From contig CATOSB010000002.1 of NCBI GenBank assembly GCA_951812305.1, positions 992,001 to 1,056,000 of the forward strand: DNA of 64,000 bases, given 5' to 3'. Position 1 is the first letter of the stretch; the number at the start of each line of letters is the position of its first letter. Under the pieces are notes generated by a model. That model made no database searches. It was not told the DNA's origin and saw nothing but the letters and a program-made list of their open reading frames with translations. A program made the translations under genes and the position numbers. This document shows, one piece after another, positions 8,817 to 17,289 of the stretch. Source of the stretch: an uncultured Paracoccaceae bacterium. Its GTDB lineage: Bacteria; Pseudomonadota; Alphaproteobacteria; Rhodobacterales; Rhodobacteraceae.

Positions 8817-10619
8817 CTAGTGATTGTTTCTTGGTTTGTATTTGTACCCGACGTCGCGATATTTATCCGCGTCCCTCAGCGTCATCCCCTCGCTAAAGGG
8901 TCGAACCATTTCGCGGAAATATTGCTGCCAGGGCGTGTGGCTTTCAGGGCTTTCATAGCCCCCCGCTTTTTCCAGCGCCTCTCGACGTGCCGCCAGCTCT
9001 TCATCCGGGACCAGCATGTTGACCGTGCCTTCGTTGAGGTCGATCCGAACGATGTCATTGTTCTGAACCAGCGCCAGACCGCCGCCATCGGCCGCCTCTG
9101 GCGACGCATTCAGGATCGACGGGCTTCCCGATGTGCCCGATTGCCGGCCATCACCGATACAGGGCAGTTCAATATCGCTTTCCTGCTTCAACAGGTAACT
9201 TGGCGCGCGCATGTTCACGACCTCGGCACCGCCGGGATAACCCTTTGGTCCCGCACCGCGCATGATCAGGATACATTTGGCGTCGATGTTCAGTTCGGGG
9301 TCGTCGATGGTTGCGTGAAAGTGCTCTGGGCCGTCAAAGACAATTGCACGACCTTCGAAAGCATTTGGATCGTCGGGATTGGACAGATACCGCCGCTTAA
9401 AACCCTCTGAAATGCCGCTTGTTTTGATAATCGCGCTGTCGAAGAGATTGCCGCACAGATTCTGGAAGCCTGCGCTCTTCTTCAACGGCTTTTCAATCGG
9501 CCAGATGACATCCGGGTTGATGATTTCGGCGTCTTCGCAGTTATTGCCAATCGTCTTCCCGTTCACTGTCAGGGCACCGGTGTGGGGCAACAACCCACCC
9601 CGCATCAATTCGCCAACGACTGCAGGCACACCGCCGGCGCGGTGGTAATCCTCGCCCAGATACTCACCTGATGGCTGAAGGTTCACGATGTGGGGCACCT
9701 TATGCCCGACTGCTTCCCAATCGTCATTGGTCAGTTCGATGCCCAGATGTCGCGCAATGCCGTTCAGGTGAATTTGCGCGTTTGTGGAACCGCCGATGGC
9801 GGAATTCACGACAATGGCATTTTCAAACGCCTCGCGGGTCATGATCGCCTCTGGTCGCAGATCGTCCCAGACCATATCGACAATGCGCTTACCCGTCGCG
9901 TAAGCCATTTGACCACGCTCGCGGTATGGCGCCGGAATTGCTGCCGAGCCCGGCAACTGCATTCCCAACGCCTCTGCCAGCGAGTTCATTGTCGTTGCGG
10001 TTCCCATCGTGTTGCAAAAGCCCGTCGATGGCGCAGCAGACGCAATCAGTTCCGCCATTTCCTCGTCATTGATTTCGCCTGTGGCATGAAGCTCGCGCGC
10101 TTTCCACACAACGGTGCCCGATCCGGTGCGCTGGCCTCTGTGCCAACCGTTCAGCATTGGACCGACCGACAGCGCAATGGCCGGAATGTTGACTGTTGCG
10201 GCCGCCATCAACAGCGCCGGCGTGGTCTTGTCGCAGCCGATATTCAGCACCACGCCGTCGATGGGATAGCCCGCGAGGCTTTCGACCAGAGACAGATAGG
10301 CGAGATTGCGGTCCAGTGATGCGGTCGGGCGTTTGCCGGTTTCCTGTATCGGATGAACTGGGATTTCCATAACCGTCCCGCCCATCGAGATGATGCCGTC
10401 GCGTACACGCTTGGAAAGTTCGATATGGTGGCGGTTACACGGCGACAGGTCGCTGCCGGTTTGGGCAATGCCAATGATCGGTTTGTTGCCCGTCATCAGC
10501 TCTTCCAGCGTCAGCCCATAGTTCAGATAGCGTTCAAGATAAACGGCGTTCATTTCGGCGTCATCAGGGTTATTGAACCACAGCCGAGAGCGCAGCTCTT
10601 CAGGTTTCCGTTTTGTCAT
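8817..10619 (-). CDS. IlvD/Edd-family sugar-acid dehydratase (pentonate/arabinonate dehydratase-like)
   Basis: 600 residues, full length. Cluster and metal ligands are visible: [20 protein letters not shown], and [12 protein letters not shown] supply the three cysteines expected of an Fe-S dehydratase; [10 protein letters not shown] near residue 490 is the C-terminal signature. Relatives dehydrate L-arabinonate, D-xylonate or D-gluconate to 2-keto-3-deoxy acids. It is the first gene of the minus-strand operon and is divergent from the DenD-like gene, with a shared 147-bp promoter region. Which aldonate it uses cannot be told from sequence. Confidence 0.9.
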   Translation of the reverse strand: MTKRKPEELRSRLWFNNPDDAEMNAVYLERYLNYGLTLEELMTGNKPIIGIAQTGSDLSPCNRHHIELSKRVRDGIISMGGTVMEIPVHPIQETGKRPTASLDRNLAYLSLVESLAGYPIDGVVLNIGCDKTTPALLMAAATVNIPAIALSVGPMLNGWHRGQRTGSGTVVWKARELHATGEINDEEMAELIASAAPSTGFCNTMGTATTMNSLAEALGMQLPGSAAIPAPYRERGQMAYATGKRIVDMVWDDLRPEAIMTREAFENAIVVNSAIGGSTNAQIHLNGIARHLGIELTNDDWEAVGHKVPHIVNLQPSGEYLGEDYHRAGGVPAVVGELMRGGLLPHTGALTVNGKTIGNNCEDAEIINPDVIWPIEKPLKKSAGFQNLCGNLFDSAIIKTSGISEGFKRRYLSNPDDPNAFEGRAIVFDGPEHFHATIDDPELNIDAKCILIMRGAGPKGYPGGAEVVNMRAPSYLLKQESDIELPCIGDGRQSGTSGSPSILNASPEAADGGGLALVQNNDIVRIDLNEGTVNMLVPDEELAARREALEKAGGYESPESHTPWQQYFREMVRPFSEGMTLRDADKYRDVGYKYKPRNNH

Positions 10620-10766
10620 CCGACCCCCTTTTGGGCTGGCAGCGAGTCAATGCCACCGTCATTATCCTGAACCGGACGTTTTGTTAGCGCAGAACATTGC
10701 CGAACAACAGGGCTTTCCTGCGAATAAAAGCGTGGATAGGGTCAGGCGAATTTTGACGAGGGCAAG
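10620..10766. promoter_or_regulatory. Divergent promoter region between the two catabolic arms
   Basis: 147 bp separate the starts of the IlvD/Edd-like gene (minus) and the DenD-like gene (plus). A ribosome site (gagggcaag) precedes the plus-strand start. No clear palindromic operator was found, and no regulator gene lies next to it, so control of these arms probably comes from outside this locus. Confidence 0.4.
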
Positions 10767-11732
10767 ATGACGAAAATACTTATCCTGGGTGGCGGCGGAA
10801 TGATCGGCCAAAAGCTGGCGGCAGAGCTCGCTGCGAATGGGTTGAACGGCGACCGCAACATTGCTGTGACTCTCCACGATATTGCATTTCCGTCCAATTC
10901 AGCACCTGGTGATCAGGTTGCAGGTGATGTTTCAGTGGCAGGCACAATGAAGGCAGCGGTGGCAAACAAGCCGGACTTAATCTTCCATCTCGCATCGGTC
11001 GTTTCTGGCGAGGCGGAGGAAGATTATTCCAAAGGATGGGCAGTGAACATGCACCCGATGTGGGAGCTTATGGAAGCACTGCGCGCCCTTCACAAGGCTG
11101 ACGTGCAATATCGGCCCAAAGTGGTGTTTTCGTCGTCCATTGCCGTTTTCGGCGCGCCGTATCCGGACGCTATTGGCGACGAATTCCTTTCGGCGCCTCT
11201 GTCGTCTTACGGCGCTCAAAAAGCGGTCTGCGAATTGATGCTGTCAGATGCGAGCCGCAAGGGATTTGTCGATGGCATCTCGATCCGCCTGCCAACGATC
11301 TGTGTCCGCCCCGGCCTGCCAAACAAGGCAGCCAGCGGCTTTTTCTCCGGCATCATCCGTGAACCCTTGAATGGGAAAAAGGCCGTGCTGCCAGTGGAGG
11401 ACACCGTACGCCACTGGCACGCCTCTCCTCGCTCCGCCGTCGGGTTTCTGACGCACGCGGCCGCATTGGACACGAACCTGCTGAACGGGCGTCGCGCACT
11501 CAATATGCCAGGATTTTCCTGTACCGTGGCCGAACAGATCGAGGCACTTAGAAATGCGGCGGGTGAAGATGCCGTGCGGTTGATCAGGCGCGAACCCGAC
11601 GAAAACATCATCGCGATCGTCAAAAACTGGCCGCGAAATTTCGAAACTGCCCGGGCACTGAAGCTTGGGTTTAAGGCGGAAGCGAATTTCGACGAGATTA
11701 TTCAGGTCTACGTTGAGGACGAACTCAGCTAA
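10767..11732 (+). CDS. NAD-dependent epimerase/dehydratase family protein, D-erythronate dehydrogenase (DenD)-like
   Basis: 321 residues of the extended SDR type. The dinucleotide site is ILGGGGMIGQKLA at residues 5-17; the catalytic pair is in SSYGAQKAV (YxxxK) near residue 150. The overall layout (SSSIAVFGAP, RLPTICVRPGLPNKAASGF, DTVRHWHASPRSAV) resembles D-erythronate dehydrogenases, which oxidise C2 of four-carbon sugar acids. First gene of the plus-strand arm, followed by a TAXI binding protein. Could also act on another tetronate or on a uronate; confidence in the family is high and in the substrate moderate. Confidence 0.82.
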   Translation: MTKILILGGGGMIGQKLAAELAANGLNGDRNIAVTLHDIAFPSNSAPGDQVAGDVSVAGTMKAAVANKPDLIFHLASVVSGEAEEDYSKGWAVNMHPMWELMEALRALHKADVQYRPKVVFSSSIAVFGAPYPDAIGDEFLSAPLSSYGAQKAVCELMLSDASRKGFVDGISIRLPTICVRPGLPNKAASGFFSGIIREPLNGKKAVLPVEDTVRHWHASPRSAVGFLTHAAALDTNLLNGRRALNMPGFSCTVAEQIEALRNAAGEDAVRLIRREPDENIIAIVKNWPRNFETARALKLGFKAEANFDEIIQVYVEDELS

Positions 11733-11851
11733 GGCGACGGATGCGAACAAGCCACTGATGAACTACGCCTTGACGCATTCGCTGCGACCTGTTGGGGTGG
11801 TGCGCAGATCGGCGGAACAAAAGCCCGCTGCGCATTCTTAGGGAGGAAAGA

Positions 11852-12895
11852 ATGATTATCCACAAATCGTTAGTCGCCGGAATTGCGTCTGTTGCATTGG
11901 CAACTGGTGCGTTTGCACAAACCAATCTTACGGCTGAAACCGCCGCGCCAAATACCGCGCCGGGTGTGTCAGTGCTTTCACTTGCAGAAGTTGCCGCAAA
12001 CGCAAATGTCGCCAACATCCAGGTTGCGACCGGGCAAACGCTGACGAACTCTGTGCAGAACGTGGCCGAAGGCAAATCCGACATCGCCGCCGCGCCGTTT
12101 ATCCTGCCGTTCCTGTTGTCACGCGGTGTCGGCCCTTATGCCGGATTGGGTAAAGAAAAGGGTGCGGAACTCGCCAGCAATCTGGCCGTGCTTTATACCT
12201 ACCGGATATCGGTGCAGGGGCTTTTTGCCTATGACAGTTCGAACATCAGCGGCTGGGATGGTCTTGAGGGCAAAACGATCTTCAACGGCCCGCCACGCGG
12301 TGCGGCCCTAACCAATGCACGTTTGCTGACTCGGGTGAATACCGGACTGGAAGAAGGCAAGGGGTACGAGGGCATTCAGGTCAATTGGGGGCAGGCGGTC
12401 AAGACCATTCAGGATGGTTCGGCGGATGCATTCGTTTTACCGATGGCATTTCCCGATGGCCGCATCACCGCGGCCTTGTCCTCTGGGAATATGACGATTT
12501 GGTCAGTGTCCAAAGAGGTCTTCGAGGGCGAGCAGTTTGCCAACCTAGTGAAACTGCCCGGGAGTATCCCGGTTGAGATGCCGATTTCGGATATGGGGTA
12601 TTCCGACGGTGTGACCGTGGTGTCCGAGGATGAATTCCTGCGCGGACCGGGTACAGTTGGTGGCGAGGTCGTGAATACAGGTATGAGTTTTGATATGGCC
12701 AAGGCTCTGACGGCGGCGTTTATCGAAGGGTTGGATCTTTATCGTGGCAAGGCGCCGTTCATGCCCAATGTCTGGCACGGCGAAACCGATCCCAAACTGA
12801 CCGACATGTGCGATGGGCTTCCCATAAAATACCACCCCGGCGCTGTCGCGGCATGGGAAGAAGCGGGTTACACGATCCCGGATTGCGCCAAGTAG
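11852..12895 (+). CDS. TAXI-family TRAP transporter substrate-binding protein
   Basis: 347 residues from ATG 11852, placed 7 bases after a strong GGGAGGAAAG site (upstream in-frame codons have no such site). A typical Sec signal peptide (MIIHKSLVAGIASVALATGA, with cleavage after AFA) exports it to the periplasm. The mature part has the two-lobe TAXI/NMT1 look: DGSADAFVLPMAFP and the terminal YHPGAVAAWEEAGY are characteristic. It should bind an organic acid for a TRAP permease. No TAXI-type fused permease is adjacent, so its membrane partner is elsewhere. A strong terminator follows. Confidence 0.8.
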   Translation: MIIHKSLVAGIASVALATGAFAQTNLTAETAAPNTAPGVSVLSLAEVAANANVANIQVATGQTLTNSVQNVAEGKSDIAAAPFILPFLLSRGVGPYAGLGKEKGAELASNLAVLYTYRISVQGLFAYDSSNISGWDGLEGKTIFNGPPRGAALTNARLLTRVNTGLEEGKGYEGIQVNWGQAVKTIQDGSADAFVLPMAFPDGRITAALSSGNMTIWSVSKEVFEGEQFANLVKLPGSIPVEMPISDMGYSDGVTVVSEDEFLRGPGTVGGEVVNTGMSFDMAKALTAAFIEGLDLYRGKAPFMPNVWHGETDPKLTDMCDGLPIKYHPGAVAAWEEAGYTIPDCAK

Positions 12896-12902
12896 CAATC
12901 AC

Positions 12903-12934
12903 AATGCGCGGCGGCCTAAATCGCCGCGCATTTT
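12903..12934 (+). terminator. Rho-independent terminator after the TAXI gene
   Basis: A GC-rich hairpin with arms TGCGCGGCG (12905-12913) and CGCCGCGCA (12922-12930), extended by an AA/TT pair and followed by TTTT. It lies 10 bp after the TAXI stop and separates it from the ComD-like gene. Confidence 0.8.
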
Positions 12935-13046
12935 CGCTTCCTCGAAATTGGAAATTGCGAAAAAGTGAAACCTTCGCTGACGGCTTGCAAGTCCCGTCGC
13001 ACTGCGCGAGTAGGTTGCCGACGCAAGCCGAGGAGGACGTCGCGCC

Positions 13047-13553
13047 GTGGACATCAACAAGAAATTTGCCGATGATTTTGCGGCCAACGGCGTGGAATTC
13101 ATCACCACCGTACCTTGTAAGCAACTGGCGGGTGTTATCGAGGAACTGGAACGCCGCGATGACATCTTTCACATCCCTTCCAACAAGGAAGACGAAGGAA
13201 TGGGGCTATGCGCTGGCGCCTTCATGGGTGGCAAACGCTCTGCCATCATCATGCAGAACACGGCCATCGGGGTGACGATCAACACGCTGGCGACGTTGAT
13301 CCAATACTATCGGATGCCATTGCCGATGCTGATATCCTATCGCGGAGAGTTACGAGAACCCGTGGCCTGTCAGGTCGAGATGGCCGTGCACACCAAGGCA
13401 TTGCTGGCGCAATTGAACATCCCGACTTTCCATTTCCACTGGCAAAAGGATGTTGAGGAATTCGACAACATCCTGAAATACACTTTCATGTGCAACAAAC
13501 CGGTGGCGATCCTGACGGACGCCAATTTCTGGGGAGGCTATGGCGACCAATGA
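13047..13553 (+). CDS. comD: Sulfopyruvate decarboxylase alpha-like subunit (ThDP enzyme, Pyr domain)
   Basis: 168 residues from GTG 13047, after an AGGAGGA site at 13031. It is the stand-alone pyrimidine-binding half of a thiamine-diphosphate decarboxylase: TTVPCKQLAGVIEELE, then IPSNKEDEGMGLCAGAFMGG with the activating glutamate (DEG), IMQNTAIGVTINTL, and YRGELREP. This order and the split into two small proteins match ComD/ComE of coenzyme M synthesis and of sulfolactate breakdown. It forms one enzyme with the next gene (ATGA overlap). Phosphonopyruvate decarboxylase is the main alternative; that enzyme is usually a single chain. Confidence 0.85.
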   Translation: MDINKKFADDFAANGVEFITTVPCKQLAGVIEELERRDDIFHIPSNKEDEGMGLCAGAFMGGKRSAIIMQNTAIGVTINTLATLIQYYRMPLPMLISYRGELREPVACQVEMAVHTKALLAQLNIPTFHFHWQKDVEEFDNILKYTFMCNKPVAILTDANFWGGYGDQ

Positions 13554-14104
13554 TCCGATCTGAAGTTCTGAAAGAAATCGCCCCGATCATTCGTGACCAA
13601 TTGGTCGTCTGCAACATCGGTATTCCCTCACAAGAGCTGCACGCCATCGACGATCAACCGACCAATTTCTACATGCTGGGAACGATGGGCTTGGCCTCAT
13701 CGATTGGGCTGGGCGTTGCTTTGGCGCAGGAAAAGACTGTCATCGCGATCGACGGCGACGGCTCGGTTCTGACCAATCTTGGCACATTGCCGACGATTGC
13801 GAACAATGTGGCTGACAATTTCATCCTGCTTCTGGTCGACAACGGTTCCTACGGCTCGACCGGCGACCAGCCGACTTATGCAGGTATGAAAACGTCGCTT
13901 GCCAAGGTAGCCACCGCCTGTGGTTGCGAAAATGTCGTGGAATGTCAGGCGGAAGACACCGGAAAGGTGTTAAAGGAAGCAATCAATGCGCGCCAGATGA
14001 CCATCATCGTGTGCAAGTGTGAAAGCGGCAACGCCAAGCATCCAGTGATCACAATGGATCCGGTCGTCATTCGGGATCGGTTCATGAACGCCGTGCAAGC
14101 CTAG
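13550..14104 (+). CDS. comE: Sulfopyruvate decarboxylase beta-like subunit (ThDP enzyme, PP domain)
   Basis: 184 residues from ATG 13550, overlapping the alpha subunit stop. The thiamine-diphosphate signature is present: IDGDGSVLTNLG near residue 66, then LLLVDNGSYGSTGDQ, giving the GDG...N magnesium motif. TMGLASSIGLGVALA precedes it as expected for a PP domain. With the alpha subunit it should decarboxylate sulfopyruvate to sulfoacetaldehyde (or phosphonopyruvate). No sulfoacetaldehyde acetyltransferase (xsc) or phosphonoacetaldehyde hydrolase is in the window, so the fate of the product is open. Confidence 0.85.
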   Translation: MIRSEVLKEIAPIIRDQLVVCNIGIPSQELHAIDDQPTNFYMLGTMGLASSIGLGVALAQEKTVIAIDGDGSVLTNLGTLPTIANNVADNFILLLVDNGSYGSTGDQPTYAGMKTSLAKVATACGCENVVECQAEDTGKVLKEAINARQMTIIVCKCESGNAKHPVITMDPVVIRDRFMNAVQA

Positions 14105-14108
14105 ATTA

Positions 14109-14134
14109 TTGGATTTCGCTTGAGCGAAATCCAA
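14109..14134 (+). terminator. Terminator-like hairpin after comE
   Basis: Arms TTGGATTTCGC (14109-14119) and GCGAAATCCAA (14124-14134) enclose a 4-base loop, with CCATTTT after. It ends the comDE unit. Confidence 0.7.
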
Positions 14135-14142
14135 CCATTTTA

Positions 14143-14200
14143 GGGGAGGCCAGCCTCCCCCAAACCCCCTCCGAAGTATTTTTGGCCAGATGAAGGAGCT
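14143..14200. repeat. Rhodobacterales-type intergenic element
   Basis: GGGGAGGC/GCCTCCCC-type hairpin (14143-14160) followed by a CAAACCCCCTCC stretch and GAAGTATTTTTGGCCAGATG. From memory this form (C-rich run, then AGTATTTTTGG and AGATGAAG) is very common between genes in Rhodobacterales; it is recorded as a repeat for that reason. Only one copy was noticed here. The remaining bases up to 14293 hold no gene I can support. Confidence 0.45.
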
Positions 14201-14293
14201 CGGGGGTTCACAGGGCCCCGACATGAAATCGCTTGCCTTGCGGGCGTCGATCATGAAGATTGCGACGATTCCCGAATTGCTCAGGCGGCTTGC

Positions 14294-15460
14294 ATGAAGA
14301 TCACCTGCGTCACCAGTCATGTACTGCAATACGACATGCCCGAGCTGTTGGGCTATTCACAGCAGTATTACAACAAGCGCACCGCGCATCTGGTCGAGGT
14401 CGAAACGGATGAAGGTGTGACCGGTTGGGGCGAATGTTTTGGCCCCGGGAACGTGGCACTGGCAAACAAGGCAATTGTCGAAACGGTGATCCAACCGCTG
14501 ATCGTCGGCATGGATCCGATGGATCGCGATGTCATCTGGCACAAGGTTTACAATCTGACCCGTGATCATGGGCAAAAGGGGATGCCACTGCAATCGCTTT
14601 CAGGCGTTGATATTGCACTGTGGGACATCGCCGGAAAAGTGGCGGGACTGCCGATTTCGAAGCTGATCGGAGGGCGGCATCGCGAAAGCGTGGGTGTCTA
14701 CGGTTATGGCATGATGCTGCGCCCGGAGCCGGTAGAGGAATTGGCGGCGCGGTTTGTGGATGAGGCGGCGGCGATCCGTGAAATGGGGTTCGCCGCGACC
14801 AAGATGAAGATCGGGCTGGGTGCAAAGGAAGATTTGGTTCTGGCGGCAGCGGTTCGCAGGGGCGTGGGCGATGATTTCGATTTTATGGCCGATGCCAACC
14901 ACGCCTATAACACGCATGACGCCTTCTATGTCGGGCGCGGGCTGGAGGAGCTGGATGCCTTTTGGTTCGAGGAACCCGTCGCGCCGGAGGATCATATGGG
15001 ATACGCGGAATTGCGCGCCGGACTTAAAGTCAACATTTCCGGTGGTGAGGCTGAATTCAGTCGCTGGGGATGGAAAGCGCTGCTGGAAGCGCGCGCGTTG
15101 GACATTGCGCAGCCGGAAGTTTGCGCGCTGGGCGGCATCACCGAATATTTGCGCGTCCTCGCCTTGTGCCATGCCCATTTCACGCCGGTGGTGAACCATG
15201 TTTGGGGTTCAGCAATCGCCGTGGCAACCAACCTGCAATTGCTTGCTGCGATGCCGCCGTTGCCGGGCGGGTTGTTCCCGCGTGAACCGTGGTTGGAGTT
15301 CGACACGACCGACAACAAATTCCGTGACAACCTGCTTCAGGAGCCGCTGAATATTCAAGACCAGGTCAAAGCCAACGATGGTGCGGTGCAAATTCCAGCG
15401 GGGCCAGGGTTGGGTGTTCAACCGGACCGGGACTTCATTGCGCACTACAAGATTGCCTGA
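14294..15460 (+). CDS. Enolase-superfamily protein (mandelate racemase type), second paralogue
   Basis: 388 residues. Superfamily residues: KMK (ATKMKIG, near residue 170), metal ligands in MADANHAY, FEEPVAPED and SGGEAEFSRWG, and a histidine in VVNHVWGSAI. It is not close to the 5856-6947 paralogue in the substrate loop (LLGYSQQYYNKR here), so the two should act on different acids or steps. The closest known functions are cycloisomerases and acid-sugar dehydratases such as galactarolactone cycloisomerase. It leads a plus-strand run ending with the HIBADH gene. Substrate unknown. Confidence 0.85.
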   Translation: MKITCVTSHVLQYDMPELLGYSQQYYNKRTAHLVEVETDEGVTGWGECFGPGNVALANKAIVETVIQPLIVGMDPMDRDVIWHKVYNLTRDHGQKGMPLQSLSGVDIALWDIAGKVAGLPISKLIGGRHRESVGVYGYGMMLRPEPVEELAARFVDEAAAIREMGFAATKMKIGLGAKEDLVLAAAVRRGVGDDFDFMADANHAYNTHDAFYVGRGLEELDAFWFEEPVAPEDHMGYAELRAGLKVNISGGEAEFSRWGWKALLEARALDIAQPEVCALGGITEYLRVLALCHAHFTPVVNHVWGSAIAVATNLQLLAAMPPLPGGLFPREPWLEFDTTDNKFRDNLLQEPLNIQDQVKANDGAVQIPAGPGLGVQPDRDFIAHYKIA

Positions 15461-15473
15461 GCCGGGAGGATAC

Positions 15474-15725
15474 ATGCTGAACGCGGCGCAAATTGCGTCA
15501 ATTGAAACAAAGGGGTGTCTCGTTGTTGCGGGCGTTCTTGATGGCAAGCGCCTGTTGGCGGTGCGGGCTGAATACACCGAAATTCCAGACCAGCTGTTCG
15601 AAGGCTGGCAGGCAGAACGGCTTGGGCCTTCACAAAAAGGGCTGGACTTCGGGGGCAAGCGATTGACGAAATACCCTCATATCGACATCTACAGCCGGCA
15701 ATCCAACGCGCCGTTTTGCGCCTGA
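15474..15725 (+). pseudogene. N-terminal fragment of a phytanoyl-CoA dioxygenase family gene
   Basis: 83 residues from ATG 15474 after a GGGAGG site. The start, MLNAAQIASIETKGCLVV, followed by AGVLDGKRLLAVRAEY, reads like the usual beginning of PhyH-family proteins (QIxxFxxxGxLVVxGVLD). The rest, up to the stop at 15723, is a compressed and unrecognisable version, and all iron-binding residues (HxD and distal H) are absent. It is most likely a remnant of a deleted dioxygenase; a full PhyH gene lies 2.6 kb downstream. A small functional protein cannot be excluded. Confidence 0.55.
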
Positions 15726-15740
15726 CATAAGAGAAAGATC

Positions 15741-17240
15741 ATGGACTTCGTTCGCCTCGACCCCGCCGACAATGTCGTCACCGCCACGCGTGCCCTGGAG
15801 GTTGGCCATGCAGTGGATGGCACCGCGACGAATGTCCTGATCCCGTCCGGCCACAAAATAGCGACGCGCGACATCGCAAAGAGAGGGGAAATCCGCAAAT
15901 ACGCGCAATTCATTGGGCTTGCATCGGAAGACATCGCCGCGGGCGATCACATTCACACCCACAACGTGGCATTCCGCAATGCCGAAACGGCCTATGAATT
16001 CGGCACAGATATGCGCCCGGTGAAGCCTGCCACCGGCGACACCTTCATGGGGTATCGGCGCAATAATGGTCGCGTGGGGACGCGAAATTACATTGCCATC
16101 ATCACCAGCGTGAATTGCTCGGCCACAGCGGCACGTCGCATTGCCGATCATTTTACGCCGGACCGGTTGGCAGATTATCCCAATGTCGACGGTGTCGTTG
16201 CCTTCGTGCATGGCACCGGCTGTGGTATGGTCGGTGACGGCGAAGGGTTCGAGGCGCTGCAGCGCGTTATGTGGGGCTATGCCCGGCATCCGAACCATGC
16301 CGGTGTGTTGATGGTCGGGTTAGGGTGCGAGATGAACCAGATCGACTGGTTGTTGGAGGCCTATGGGCTGAAACAGTCAGAAACGTTTCAGGTGATGAAC
16401 ATCCAGAACGTCGCGGGGTTGCAGCGTACGATTGACGCAGGGATCGCGAAAATTGAGGCCATGTTGCCAATTGCAAACGAAGCCCGGCGCACCGAATGTC
16501 CGGTCTCTGAACTGATGGTCGCGCTGCAATGTGGTGGGTCTGATGCCTGGTCGGGCGTTACCGCCAATCCGGCGCTGGGTTATGCCTGTGACTTGCTGGC
16601 CGCGCAGGGTGGCACCGGTGTGCTGGCCGAAACACCAGAGATTTATGGCGCCGAGCACCTGTTGACCCGCCGCGCGGTCAGCCGCGAGATCGGTGAAAAG
16701 CTGATCGGGCTGGTGGAATGGTGGAAAGACTACACCACCCGCAACAAGGGCAGCATGGATAACAACCCCAGCCCCGGCAACAAGAAGGGTGGGCTGACGA
16801 CGATATTAGAGAAGTCGTTGGGTGCAGCGGCCAAGGGCGGCACCTCACCTTTGACCGGCGTCTACAAATACGCTGAACCGGTCACGGCCAGCGGTTTCAC
16901 TTTCATGGACAGCCCGGGTTATGATCCGGCGTCGGTAACGGGACAGATTGCCGGTGGCTGCAACATGGTGGTTTTCACCACCGGGCGCGGCTCCGCCTTC
17001 GGCTCAAAACCCGCTCCTACGATAAAGGTGGCGACCAACGCAGAGCTTTATGGGCGTATGCCGGACGATATGGATGTGAACGCAGGTGAAATGTTGACTG
17101 GCGGCGTAACACTGGAAGAAAAGGGGCGCGAAATTTACGAGATGATCTTGCGGGTCGCGTCAGGTGAAGCGTCGAAATCCGAGGCACAGGGCCTTGGTGA
17201 CTATGAATTCGTGCCTTGGCAAATCGGGGCAGTAATGTGA
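15741..17240 (+). CDS. UxaA-family dehydratase (altronate/galactarate dehydratase type; SuyAB-like alternative)
   Basis: 499 residues with an N-terminal SAF domain (about 1-95, with HIHTHNV) and a C-terminal UxaA domain (about 105-499, with GYRRNNGRVGTRNY, HGTGCGMVGDGEG and LQCGGSDAWSG). Such proteins use an iron centre to eliminate water from altronate or galactarate. The same fold, split into two chains, is the sulfolactate sulfo-lyase SuyAB, so with comDE nearby a sulfonate substrate is a real alternative. It begins 16 bp after the PhyH fragment. The family is firm; the substrate is not. Confidence 0.88.
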   Translation: MDFVRLDPADNVVTATRALEVGHAVDGTATNVLIPSGHKIATRDIAKRGEIRKYAQFIGLASEDIAAGDHIHTHNVAFRNAETAYEFGTDMRPVKPATGDTFMGYRRNNGRVGTRNYIAIITSVNCSATAARRIADHFTPDRLADYPNVDGVVAFVHGTGCGMVGDGEGFEALQRVMWGYARHPNHAGVLMVGLGCEMNQIDWLLEAYGLKQSETFQVMNIQNVAGLQRTIDAGIAKIEAMLPIANEARRTECPVSELMVALQCGGSDAWSGVTANPALGYACDLLAAQGGTGVLAETPEIYGAEHLLTRRAVSREIGEKLIGLVEWWKDYTTRNKGSMDNNPSPGNKKGGLTTILEKSLGAAAKGGTSPLTGVYKYAEPVTASGFTFMDSPGYDPASVTGQIAGGCNMVVFTTGRGSAFGSKPAPTIKVATNAELYGRMPDDMDVNAGEMLTGGVTLEEKGREIYEMILRVASGEASKSEAQGLGDYEFVPWQIGAVM

Positions 17241-17289
17241 TCGGGCAACGAATTTTGGGCGCAGAACCATGCCGCGAGAGGCTTGAAGA

